From the NCBI GenBank assembly GCA_963821735.1, contig CAWGFK010000011.1:124001-188000 (forward strand): a stretch of DNA of 64,000 nucleotides, written 5' to 3'. Of this stretch, positions 56,887-64,000 are shown piece after piece (the first letter of the stretch is position 1; the number at the start of each line of letters is the position of its first letter). This DNA comes from Laspinema sp963821735. GTDB taxonomy: Bacteria; Cyanobacteriota; Cyanobacteriia; Cyanobacteriales; Laspinemataceae. Below the pieces are notes generated by a model, which made no database searches, was not told where the DNA came from, and saw nothing but the letters and a program-made list of their open reading frames with translations. A program made the position numbers and the translations under genes.

Positions 56887-57792
56887 ATGACTGGATTCGT
56901 CAACAAACTCGCACTCGCGACTTCTCTTGCCCTCGGTATGACTGCGATCGGTAGCGCCCCCGCCTTTGCCGGGACTTTAACCAACCCCCAATTTGGTGGA
57001 ACCGCTGCCAGCGACTACTTATCATACTGCTCCAATGGCAGTAGCACCTTCGCCGGAGACACCTGCACCGATTCCTTATCCACCATTCTCTCCGGCAATA
57101 GCAGCGCCCCAGGTGGCAACATTGAACTAGCAAAAAGCAGCGAACAAGCTGGGTTTGATTTTACCAAAAACACCACCTTAACAGGAACCATTGGCGGCAA
57201 AGATATTGTCATCAGCAGCTTAACCCAAGCCGACTGGATGACCGATATGGGGAATGGCAAAACTTTACTGTCTCAATGGTTAGATGATGCGTTTCTCGCC
57301 AACAATGTCCCCTCTATCGTCAAACCAGCTGGTTAAGGCGGCTTTTGTAAACAATAATGGAATGCAGCGCTTCAGTGACCCCAATATTTCCTATGTCAAT
57401 CAGGATAACGCCACTGGGGAAATCAGTATTGGACTGGCAGGACACTACAATGCCTCTGATATGTTGAAAGAGGCGATCGGAAACGCCTCACTGCCTTTCT
57501 AGGGATACCTCTAGCCAGCTTTGTACCCACCACAGTAAAAGCCAGCGAACTGGTTAAAGTAATCTATGACAATGGCCCCGCTAAATTCCTCTATAGCTTC
57601 ACTGCCACCGAGTCGGGTCAAGCCAACAACAGTGGCGTCGGTGCAGATGGAGTATCTCATAATGGCAACTATGAAGTTAAACTAGCAGGGGTTCCAGTCA
57701 CCTCAGTTCCCGAACCCTCCACAATGCTTGCGCTCATGGCAGTTGGCGGTTTAGTTGCCACCAAGAAGCGCAAATCCGTGAAAAGTGCCTAA
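56887..57792 (+). CDS. PEP-CTERM protein (NF038130-like), two one-base frameshifts
   Basis: MTGFVNKLALATSLALGMTA is a signal peptide ending APAFAG. The first frame includes ASDYLSYCSNGSSTFAGD, GKDIVISSLTQADWMTD and LLSQWLDDAFLANN, and stops at 57334-57336. The second frame (LVKAAFVNNNGMQRFSDPN, SYVNQDNATGEISIGLAGHY) stops at 57500. The third (RLTAFLGIPLASFVPTTVKA) ends with VPEPSTMLALMAVGGLVATK plus KRK. One extra base near 57330 and one missing base near 57482 would restore about 301 residues. It is probably exported and sorted by an exosortase that is not in the window. Confidence 0.82.
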
Positions 57793-57826
57793 GTCTATCT
57801 CGTATATAAGTTTAACACCCTCCTAG

Positions 57827-57856
57827 AAAAAGGAAGCCTTAAGGCTTCCTTTTTTT
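57827..57856 (+). terminator. Terminator of the second PEP-CTERM gene
   Basis: AAAAAGGAAGCCTT pairs with AAGGCTTCCTTTTT with almost no loop, followed by more T. The A/T runs on both sides could make it bidirectional. Confidence 0.85.
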
Positions 57857-57906
57857 TTACCCAAAACGTCAGGGAAAGGAGAAAGGGGAAGTTTTCCCCA
57901 TTGATC

Positions 57907-57978
57907 ATAACGACTCCAGTCGTCTGCTGCTGTTCAACTTCAAGACTGGAGTCGTTACCCGGTAACGACTCCAGTCTT
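57907..57978. repeat. AACGACTCCAGTCGT palindromes with an 18-bp-arm inverted repeat
   Basis: 57942-57959 and 57961-57978 are perfect inverted 18-bp arms (AAGACTGGAGTCGTTACC and its complement) with one base between. A related palindrome (AACGACTCCAGTCGT) lies at 57908. It is a C-for-T variant of the AACGACTTCAGTCGTT family. Confidence 0.9.
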
Positions 57979-57986
57979 TATCCCCA

Positions 57987-59807
57987 TTACAAACTCGCCT
58001 GCAACTTATCTAATAAGCCCTCAATATAATCTAATGCACTGGCGATCGTCTGGGGATTTTCGATATCCACATCCACATACTTCCGCAACGCCTCCACCTG
58101 ATTGAGACTCCCTCCGGCAGCCAATAACTCCAGATACCCGGGAATAAAATCTTTACCTGTTTCCAGATACTTCTGATAACAGGCTAAACTTACAATATTA
58201 GAAGCAGCGTACTGGTAGCAATAAAAAGGCTTAAAGTAAATATGCCCAATCCGTGCCCAATCATACTGGTGTTCCGGTAATAATTCCACGGAATTTCCAC
58301 AGAGATTGCGATACAACTCCATCCACTTTTCATTGACGAACTTGGCATCAAAACTGCCTTCTTTGGCGCGATCGTGAATCGCCAATTCCAACCGACTAAT
58401 CGTACTTTGTCGGAATAGCAAATTGAACTGGTCCTCCAACTGCCGCGTCAGCAACGACTTCATCAGCGCCTTATTGTCTGCCGAAGTTTTCAGCAGGTAA
58501 TCCAGCAACAGCAACTCATTAAAGGTCGAAGCAATCTCGGCGAGAACCAAAGGCGGATTGCTATTATAATAGGACTGAGCATCATCAATCCAAGCAAAAT
58601 GCAACCCATGACCCATTTCATGAGCCAGGGTAAACAAAGAATTATAATCGTCCGTGTAAGAGAGCAATAAATAACTGTGTTTACCGTGAGAGTAGGCACA
58701 AAATGCCCCACCCCGTTTGCCCGGACGGACCTTGGCATCAATCCAATTTTTCAGGAAAAACTCTTCTGCACGCCGCGCATAATTGACATCAAACTCTTGT
58801 AAGGCATTGAGTAAAGTTTCTACCCCGGTTTGATAGGTTAACGGAGGTAAAGGTTCCTCCTCCTGAGTTGTCCAAGGTGCATAAAGGTCACAAATCCGGA
58901 TTTTTTGACCGAGTGCTTTTCCTTTGAGTTGATAGTAGCGCTCAAACAGTTCAAACCGACTCGCCGTCCCGTCCATAATGGCACGGAAAACAGGTTCAGA
59001 AACCTCATCGGCCAACAATTGCTTATGCAAAGTAGAGGAATACCGGCGCATCTGACTTTCGATGCGATGATCCTGAGTGACGGTATTCAGAATGAACCCA
59101 TAAAGGGAGTTGTGCTGTTTGAGGACATTTCGCACGGAGAGATAGGTATTGTACCGCACTTCCGGCGAGGGATGAAACAACAAGGCACTTAATTCTGCCT
59201 CATTGCTGGCACTTTTGCCATCGGGGGTCGTTACGGGTTCATATTCTTGTTCTCCCAAATGCACCGATCGCAATTGGATAAACGCTTGCCGACCCGTGAG
59301 ACTGTCTTGATTGCGCGTTTGTTCGATTTCTTCGGAAAGGGTGTGAGGACGAAACTCCGCAATGCGATGGAGATAATGGGTGTAACTTGCTAGTTCCGTA
59401 GCAGCGAGTAATTGGTTAAAATTATCTTCAGAAATCTGCTGTAATTCTAGGTCGAAAAACAGTAATTGATTCTCGATCGCTGTTAGCGCTTCCATCACCT
59501 GATCCAGCAGTTGCTTCGCTTCCGTATTGCGCGTATCTGCTGAAAAGGTCAGAGAAGGATAGGCATAAACATAACCGGAGATTTGACCGATTTCTTCCAA
59601 TTCTTGTAAACAATCGGCGATTTGTTCCGGGGTGAGTGCAGCAACATTGCCGCGATAGGTGCGACGAAACCCCGCAGCACGATGCTGAAGGACTTCTAAA
59701 TCATGCTCAATCTGCGGGTCGTCAAACCCTTGATACAGGTCTGACAAGTCCCACTCCTGGGGATTTTCCAATTGAGCGATCGCCGGGAATTGAGGGGTTT
59801 GAACCAA
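57987..59807 (-). CDS. pepF: Oligoendopeptidase F (M3 family)
   Basis: The 606-residue zinc metallopeptidase cleaves short peptides in the cytoplasm. AAGGAG seven bases before a TTG at 59807 decides this non-ATG start (MVQTPQFPAIAQLEN). The zinc site is FTLAHEMGHGLHF (HExxH) with the distal Glu in LVLAEIASTFNELLLL. The C-terminal YQYAASNIVSLACYQKYLE is typical of PepF. Full length, no lesion. Confidence 0.95.
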   Translation of the reverse strand: MVQTPQFPAIAQLENPQEWDLSDLYQGFDDPQIEHDLEVLQHRAAGFRRTYRGNVAALTPEQIADCLQELEEIGQISGYVYAYPSLTFSADTRNTEAKQLLDQVMEALTAIENQLLFFDLELQQISEDNFNQLLAATELASYTHYLHRIAEFRPHTLSEEIEQTRNQDSLTGRQAFIQLRSVHLGEQEYEPVTTPDGKSASNEAELSALLFHPSPEVRYNTYLSVRNVLKQHNSLYGFILNTVTQDHRIESQMRRYSSTLHKQLLADEVSEPVFRAIMDGTASRFELFERYYQLKGKALGQKIRICDLYAPWTTQEEEPLPPLTYQTGVETLLNALQEFDVNYARRAEEFFLKNWIDAKVRPGKRGGAFCAYSHGKHSYLLLSYTDDYNSLFTLAHEMGHGLHFAWIDDAQSYYNSNPPLVLAEIASTFNELLLLDYLLKTSADNKALMKSLLTRQLEDQFNLLFRQSTISRLELAIHDRAKEGSFDAKFVNEKWMELYRNLCGNSVELLPEHQYDWARIGHIYFKPFYCYQYAASNIVSLACYQKYLETGKDFIPGYLELLAAGGSLNQVEALRKYVDVDIENPQTIASALDYIEGLLDKLQASL

Positions 59808-60022
59808 AGTAACACTCCTTTGTCACAGTTTGCTACTTCTATTATGAGGGAAATTTTCCCCATTATCCACATCCGGTCCGGGTACGGCCATCCGAACGGT
59901 CTTCTTTATCTTATCAGGCGATCGGATTCCGGTGCCGGTAAATTAATGTAAACTCGGGGAATTATCATGGACCTTTTTATCCTAAACTTAAACATGAAAC
60001 AGGGCAATTAACCTCAAGGATC

Positions 60023-60877
60023 ATGTCGATTGACAACTTATGTAAATACCTGGCGACGAAATATCCCCAACGCTTTGCCGCGTGGATATTGCGAAGAAGC
60101 ATTACCTCAACCGTGGAGGTGCTAAAAACCGAATTAACCCTAGAACCTGTGCGAGCTGATTCTGTAATTTTTTTACGGACGGACCAGGAAATTCTACATT
60201 TAGAATTTCAGGTAAAAGTCCCGACGGATAGACCGATGCCGTTGCGGATGTTAAACTATTGGGTGCGGCTATATTGGCAATATGGTCTCCCGGTGAGACA
60301 GGTGATTATTTGGCTGCAACCCACCAGCAATCCAGCGGTGTTTGAGACAGAATTTATCAGCGAAAATACGCGCCATCGATATGAGGTCATTCGGATTTGG
60401 GAGGAATCTCCTGAACTGTTGCTCCAAGACCCAGCATTGCTCCCCTTGGCGGTGTTATCGGCGACTCAAGAACCAAACCAACTCCTGGCACAAGTTGCTC
60501 AGGAAGTGGCTAAAATAGAAGAAACTGAACTACGCCAAGAAATCGCCGCTTGTACCCAGATTCTAGCGGGTTTACGGTTTAACAAAGATACGATTGCTAA
60601 CTTTTTCCGGGAGGAAATTATGCAGGAATCCGTGATTTACCAAGATATTCTTCAAAAGGGACTAGCCAAGGGTCTCGAACAGGGTCTCAATCAAGGGAAA
60701 AAGCAGGAGGCGATCGCCATGATTATGCGTCCGATTACCCGACGGTTTGGTTCCCTAACTCCCGATATCCGAGACCGCATTGATGCACTCACAACGGCTC
60801 AATTGGAAGACTTGAATGAGGTCTTATTCGATTTTACAGAAGTCGCGGATTTAGTGACTTGGTTGCAGTCCCGTTAA
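60023..60877 (+). CDS. Rpn-family PD-(D/E)XK nuclease-like protein with DUF4351 tail, copy 1
   Basis: The 284-residue protein starts MSIDNLCKYLATKYPQRFAA. Like PD-(D/E)XK nuclease/Rpn-type proteins, it has VLKTELTLEPVRADSV, ILHLEFQVKVPTDRPMPLRM (ExK-like LEFQVK core) and YWQYGLPVRQVIIWLQPT. The tail (RRFGSLTPDIRDRIDALTTA, then FDFTEVADLVTWL) is DUF4351. Such proteins are often called transposase-like, but the relatives with known activity promote recombination or cut DNA. Paralog at 60949. Confidence 0.85.
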   Translation: MSIDNLCKYLATKYPQRFAAWILRRSITSTVEVLKTELTLEPVRADSVIFLRTDQEILHLEFQVKVPTDRPMPLRMLNYWVRLYWQYGLPVRQVIIWLQPTSNPAVFETEFISENTRHRYEVIRIWEESPELLLQDPALLPLAVLSATQEPNQLLAQVAQEVAKIEETELRQEIAACTQILAGLRFNKDTIANFFREEIMQESVIYQDILQKGLAKGLEQGLNQGKKQEAIAMIMRPITRRFGSLTPDIRDRIDALTTAQLEDLNEVLFDFTEVADLVTWLQSR

Positions 60878-60883
60878 ACTCAA

Positions 60884-60913
60884 GTTTTGGGCCGTTCATG
60901 AACGGCCCAAAAC
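60884..60913. repeat. Perfect 30-bp palindrome between the two Rpn-family genes
   Basis: Each 15-base arm reads GTTTTGGGCCGTTCA and its complement, with no spacer. It lies seven bases after the first stop and 35 bp before the second start. It could be a terminator, a protein-binding operator or a recombination site. Confidence 0.85.
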
Positions 60914-60948
60914 TGAATCAGTTGTGGAGTCATTTAAACCCGAATTCA

Positions 60949-61779
60949 ATGGCAATTGACAACCTATGTAAATACCTGGCCGCGAAATATCCCCAACGCT
61001 TTGCTGCTTGGATATTGCGAAGAATCATTACCTCACCCGTGGAAGTGTTAAAAACCGAATTAACCCTAGAACCTGTGCGGGCTGATTCCGTGATTTTATT
61101 ACGAACGGACGAGGAAGTTCTCCATTTAGAATTTCAGGTAAAAGTCCCCAAGGATAGACCGATGCCTTTGCGGATGTTAAACTATTGGTTGCGGCTACAT
61201 TGGGAATATGGATTCCCGGTGAGACAGGTGATTATTTGGCTGCAACCCACCAGCAATCCAGCGGTGTTTGAGACAGAATTTATCAGCGAAAATACGCGCC
61301 ATCGATATGAGGTCATTCGGATTTGGGAGGAATCTCCTGAACTGTTGCTCCAAGACCCAGCATTGCTCCCCTTAGCGGTGTTATCGGCGACTCAAGAACC
61401 AAACCAACTCCTGGCTCAAGTTGCTCAGGAAGTGGCTAAAATAGAAGAAACTGAACTACGCCAAGAAATCGCCGCTTGTACCCAGATTCTAGCGGGTTTA
61501 CGGTTTAACAAAGATACGATTGCTAACTTTTTCCGGGAGGAAATTATGCAGGAATCCGTGATTTACCAAGATATCCTTCAAAAGGGACTGAATCAAGGGA
61601 AAAAGCAGGAGGCGATCGCCCTACTTCAGGGGATGCTGAACCGTCGTTTTGCTTCCCTGGAACCCAATGTTCAAGAACGCCTTGACGCTCTCACCCTAAC
61701 TCAATTAGAAGAGTTGAGTTTAGCCTTATTCGATTTTACAGAAGTTACGGATTTAGTGGCTTGGCTGGAGTCTCGTTAG
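60949..61779 (+). CDS. Rpn-family PD-(D/E)XK nuclease-like protein with DUF4351 tail, copy 2
   Basis: The 276-residue protein starts MAIDNLCKYLAAKYPQRFAA. It is closely similar to copy 1. Over about 370 bp in the middle (61217-61587 against 60290-60660) I count three differences, all silent, while both ends are more diverged. The C-terminus (MLNRRFASLEPNVQERLDAL) is clearly different. It lacks the LAKGLEQ insert of copy 1. Confidence 0.85.
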   Translation: MAIDNLCKYLAAKYPQRFAAWILRRIITSPVEVLKTELTLEPVRADSVILLRTDEEVLHLEFQVKVPKDRPMPLRMLNYWLRLHWEYGFPVRQVIIWLQPTSNPAVFETEFISENTRHRYEVIRIWEESPELLLQDPALLPLAVLSATQEPNQLLAQVAQEVAKIEETELRQEIAACTQILAGLRFNKDTIANFFREEIMQESVIYQDILQKGLNQGKKQEAIALLQGMLNRRFASLEPNVQERLDALTLTQLEELSLALFDFTEVTDLVAWLESR

Positions 61780-61806
61780 GGGGTTTACCCAATTTTTTGA
61801 GAGTAG

Positions 61807-61830
61807 GGACAAGGCAGTGCTTTGTCCTTT
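61807..61830. terminator. Possible terminator between convergent genes
   Basis: GGACAAG pairs with TTTGTCC around GCAGTGC, followed by TTT. It lies between convergent genes and is weakly supported. Confidence 0.4.
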
Positions 61831-61851
61831 GATGATGTTAAAAAGTCCGCT

Positions 61852-63570
61852 TTAAGGGGCGATTAAATGCTCCTCAGAACGGCGATATTGAGCTTTGAGA
61901 CGCGATCGCTTGATGGGCAGCCAGACCATGACTCCAATCACGGGAACGCCGGTGATCGCTGCCGCAGCAATCAGTAACGGGGTCCAGAATCCTAATTGTA
62001 AAGCAATGCCGCAACTGATACCGGAGGCAGCAGTTAGGAGGGAGAGTGCAGTGGCGATTTGGAGTCCAAATTCTTTGGTAATCCCCGAGGCTGCTAAGAT
62101 TAAAGTAACCCCGGTTACGGCTGTGGCGGCTAAGGTGCCAGCGGTGGCCGAGGACCCGATTAGACTGGCCCCGGCAGCCATTCCTAGGGTAAATCCGGCG
62201 ATCGCCGCGATTAGGGTTGTTGCCACGGCAGTGAGCAGAAATTTTACCACAAATCCTTGCTTTCCCGCCAGTTTAGACAGTCCCGCCCAAGCTAGAAATC
62301 CACTCAAAGCGATCGCAATCGGTGTGGCGATCGAATGTAGGGCTAACATTCCTCCTGCACCAGCGGCTAAAAATAACAATCCTAATGAACTGTAGGGTAA
62401 TTTTTGAGTCGTAATTGGAATGGGAGCGGTGGTAATTTCTAGGGGAATTCTAATCGGATTAGGTATCCCATTATGTTCTAATAAAAGTTCTCTTTGATAG
62501 GTTTGATTAGCGCGCAAATGACGGGTATCAATAATAACTTGAGCATCCAACCGATTCTTTTTAAACTGTGCAGGAGAAAAGGAAATCCAGGCATGAGCAT
62601 CGGGACGATGAGGCGGGTCCTGGGGATGGGTGGCAACCTGCCATTTTCCTCGGAGTCGGGTGTCGGGAACCGGGTTTTTAATCGAGAGGGTGTGGGTAAT
62701 TTGTTCTCCTAGGGTTGAGGCGGTTGCCGTGATGTGAGTTTTGCTGAGATGAACTTCCGGTGTGCGGACGACATAAATCGGTTCCAATGCGGCCAAGGCC
62801 GTTGCTGCATCCGGGAAACGCTCGCCCGGATGGGGTTGGACCATTGTTTCCAACCATTCAATCCAGCGCCAACTGACTTTCGGGGTGAGATGTTTGAATT
62901 GGATGCGATAATCGTCATCGACCAACTCGGCGATCGCAACGGATCGAGTCCCCGTCAGTAAACAAATCAACGTAGCACCCAATCCGTAGAGGTCAGACGC
63001 CGCAGACAGTTGCCGATTTAGCAGTTGTTCCGGTGGCATAAACCCCATCGTCCCTTTGACCATACTACTCATCGCCACTTCTTCCGAACCGAGTTTAGCA
63101 AAGCCAAAATCGACGAGATATAACGTGAGGCGATCGCTTACTAGGATATTTTCCGGTTTAATATCCCGATGAATCACCAACGGCGTCCGAGTTTGCAGAT
63201 AAACTAAGATGTTTAAAGCAGCGATCGCCAGTGCCTTGACCTCATCCGCCTCAAAACTGCGCGGAACTGCCAGGGATTGAGCATCTTTATACTCCTGGAC
63301 CATACAAAATCCATCGGCAGTCTCAAACGAATCCAAATATTTGGGAATCCCCGGGTGATTTAACTGTTGCAACACCTCAATTTCCCGTTCCACCGCCCGA
63401 TAAGCGGACCAGTCGGAACCACTGGTGGCAAATTGGAATTGTTTAATGGCAACGGATTCTTGTCGCTGCTGATCCAGCGCCAAATAAGTCACCCGACCCC
63501 CGGCACGATTATGGCCGAGTTCTCGGATAATTTTATAGCCGTTCGCGCTAAAGTCGGGAAAATCATTCAT
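61852..63570 (-). CDS. Ser/Thr protein kinase with C-terminal membrane domain
   Basis: The 572-residue protein has an N-terminal kinase domain (about 10-265): ELGHNRAGGRVTYLALD, SVAIKQF (catalytic Lys), VIHRDIKPENILV (catalytic loop), YLVDFGFAKLG (DFG) and GTMGFMPPEQLL. A beta-rich segment (HLSKTHITATASTLGEQITH) follows, then several Ala/Gly-rich membrane helices (LGLLFLAAGAGGMLALHSI, LLTAVATTLIAAIAGFTLG, LLIAAAAITGVPVIGVMVWL). The kinase is therefore tethered to a membrane with its domain in the cytoplasm. Substrate unknown. Confidence 0.93.
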   Translation of the reverse strand: MNDFPDFSANGYKIIRELGHNRAGGRVTYLALDQQRQESVAIKQFQFATSGSDWSAYRAVEREIEVLQQLNHPGIPKYLDSFETADGFCMVQEYKDAQSLAVPRSFEADEVKALAIAALNILVYLQTRTPLVIHRDIKPENILVSDRLTLYLVDFGFAKLGSEEVAMSSMVKGTMGFMPPEQLLNRQLSAASDLYGLGATLICLLTGTRSVAIAELVDDDYRIQFKHLTPKVSWRWIEWLETMVQPHPGERFPDAATALAALEPIYVVRTPEVHLSKTHITATASTLGEQITHTLSIKNPVPDTRLRGKWQVATHPQDPPHRPDAHAWISFSPAQFKKNRLDAQVIIDTRHLRANQTYQRELLLEHNGIPNPIRIPLEITTAPIPITTQKLPYSSLGLLFLAAGAGGMLALHSIATPIAIALSGFLAWAGLSKLAGKQGFVVKFLLTAVATTLIAAIAGFTLGMAAGASLIGSSATAGTLAATAVTGVTLILAASGITKEFGLQIATALSLLTAASGISCGIALQLGFWTPLLIAAAAITGVPVIGVMVWLPIKRSRLKAQYRRSEEHLIAP

Positions 63571-63604
63571 GGTGGAAAATCGCTAGGGGCTGTTTTTATT
63601 GTAG

Positions 63605-63922
63605 GAGATGGGGAGGGTGGGGAGATGGGGGAGATGGGGGAGATGGGGGAGATGGGGGAGATGGGGAGGATGGGGGAGATGTTTGTAGTAACGACTTCAG
63701 TCGTTATCCATGTTTGTAGTAACGACTTCAGTCGTTTCCGGGTGAAGCCGTGACAAGCACCATGAGCAGGTTAAGTGCTTGTGAAGGAACTGGAGGATCC
63801 GGACATGAGTGCGTGACTTGGCTGACTGACGCCAAGTCACGCGGTAACGACTGAAGTCGTTACTACAAACATCCTTCCCAATCCTCCCCATCTCCCCAAT
63901 CCTCCCCATCTCCCCCATCTCC
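63605..63922. repeat. Long palindromic element with GA-rich/TC-rich ends, copy 2
   Basis: Left end GGGGGAGAT units (63605-63680); right end CCTCCCCATCTCCC (63872-63922). Inside are two AACGACTTCAGTCGTT palindromes with GTTTGTAGT flanks, the core GTGAAGGAACTGGAGGATCC at 63781, the hairpin GCGTGACTTGGC/GCCAAGTCACGC (63811-63842) and a final AACGACTGAAGTCGTT. It lies between the kinase start and the end of the next gene. Confidence 0.85.
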
Positions 63923-64000
63923 CTACGATCGCAACTGTTTCAACAGAGATTTCACCTCCTCGGGAGTCAAATCTCGCCATTGTCCCGGTGGTAACCCTGC
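63923..64000 (-). CDS. C-terminal end of a probable RsuA/RluB-type pseudouridine synthase
   Basis: Only the last 25 codons are in the window. The minus strand reads AGLPPGQWRDLTPEEVKSLL and then KQLRS with a stop. The LPPGQWR-LTPEE pattern is what I expect at the end of RsuA/RluB-type 23S or 16S rRNA pseudouridine synthases. The fragment is too short to be sure. Confidence 0.5.
   Translation of the reverse strand, partial: AGLPPGQWRDLTPEEVKSLLKQLRS

Overview
The window looks like the chromosome of a filamentous, phycobilisome-bearing cyanobacterium of the Oscillatoria/Laspinema type. Supporting signs are the very frequent GCGATCGC (HIP1) octamer, a phycocyanin lyase (CpcT), both sulfolipid genes (sqdB, sqdX), menB, two Vipp1/IM30 genes, PEP-CTERM surface proteins and dense families of short palindromic repeats. 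The genus is inference; no rRNA or tRNA gene was found.

Layout. 1-2.4 kb: an ABC1/UbiB-type kinase (cut by the window edge) and two small genes. 2.9-10 kb (minus strand): the outer-membrane cluster purC, bamA (Omp85), lpxC, fabZ, lpxA, lpxB, which joins lipid A synthesis to outer-membrane protein assembly. 10.3-16.9 kb (plus strand): folB, a glycosyltransferase, a Nudix hydrolase, an NMT1/THI5-type ABC importer (binding protein, ATPase, permease) and, between its ATPase and permease, a short-chain dehydrogenase and a eukaryote-like 6-pyruvoyl-tetrahydropterin synthase. This looks like a pterin (possibly tetrahydrobiopterin) locus with its own transporter. 17-18.6 kb: a three-gene cassette of unknown, pentapeptide-like and HEAT-like proteins. 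18.7-26 kb: a GAF-GAF-PAS adenylate cyclase, sqdX, sqdB, cpcT and a DUF4926 protein. 26.1-32.7 kb: an AAA-type ATPase followed by a STAND-like P-loop/WD40 giant gene with many frameshifts and 16 near-identical 123-bp WD40 units. 33-46 kb: chemoreceptor, gluconate kinase, a baeRF-type protein, PhoD-like phosphatase, mutS, trmJ, a membrane-anchored class A beta-lactamase-like hydrolase and a VWA protein. 46-64 kb: two PEP-CTERM genes, menB, a DciA-like gene, a SPOR-like membrane protein, tandem vipp1 paralogs, thioredoxin, an aminotransferase, oligoendopeptidase F, two tandem Rpn-family genes with gene conversion, a Ser/Thr kinase and the end of a probable pseudouridine synthase gene.

Two themes run across the window. 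First, single-base frameshifts, often in short homopolymers, break genes that are otherwise well conserved (lpxC, sqdX, the dehydrogenase, the AAA ATPase, the DciA-like gene, both PEP-CTERM genes). This may be consensus error rather than biology, except that the STAND/WD40 gene carries far more lesions. Second, intergenic spaces are filled by several repeat families. One ~55-bp family has two stems whose paired bases co-vary between copies. Another is a ~320-365-bp element present twice, with purine-rich/pyrimidine-rich inverted ends and a conserved internal hairpin.
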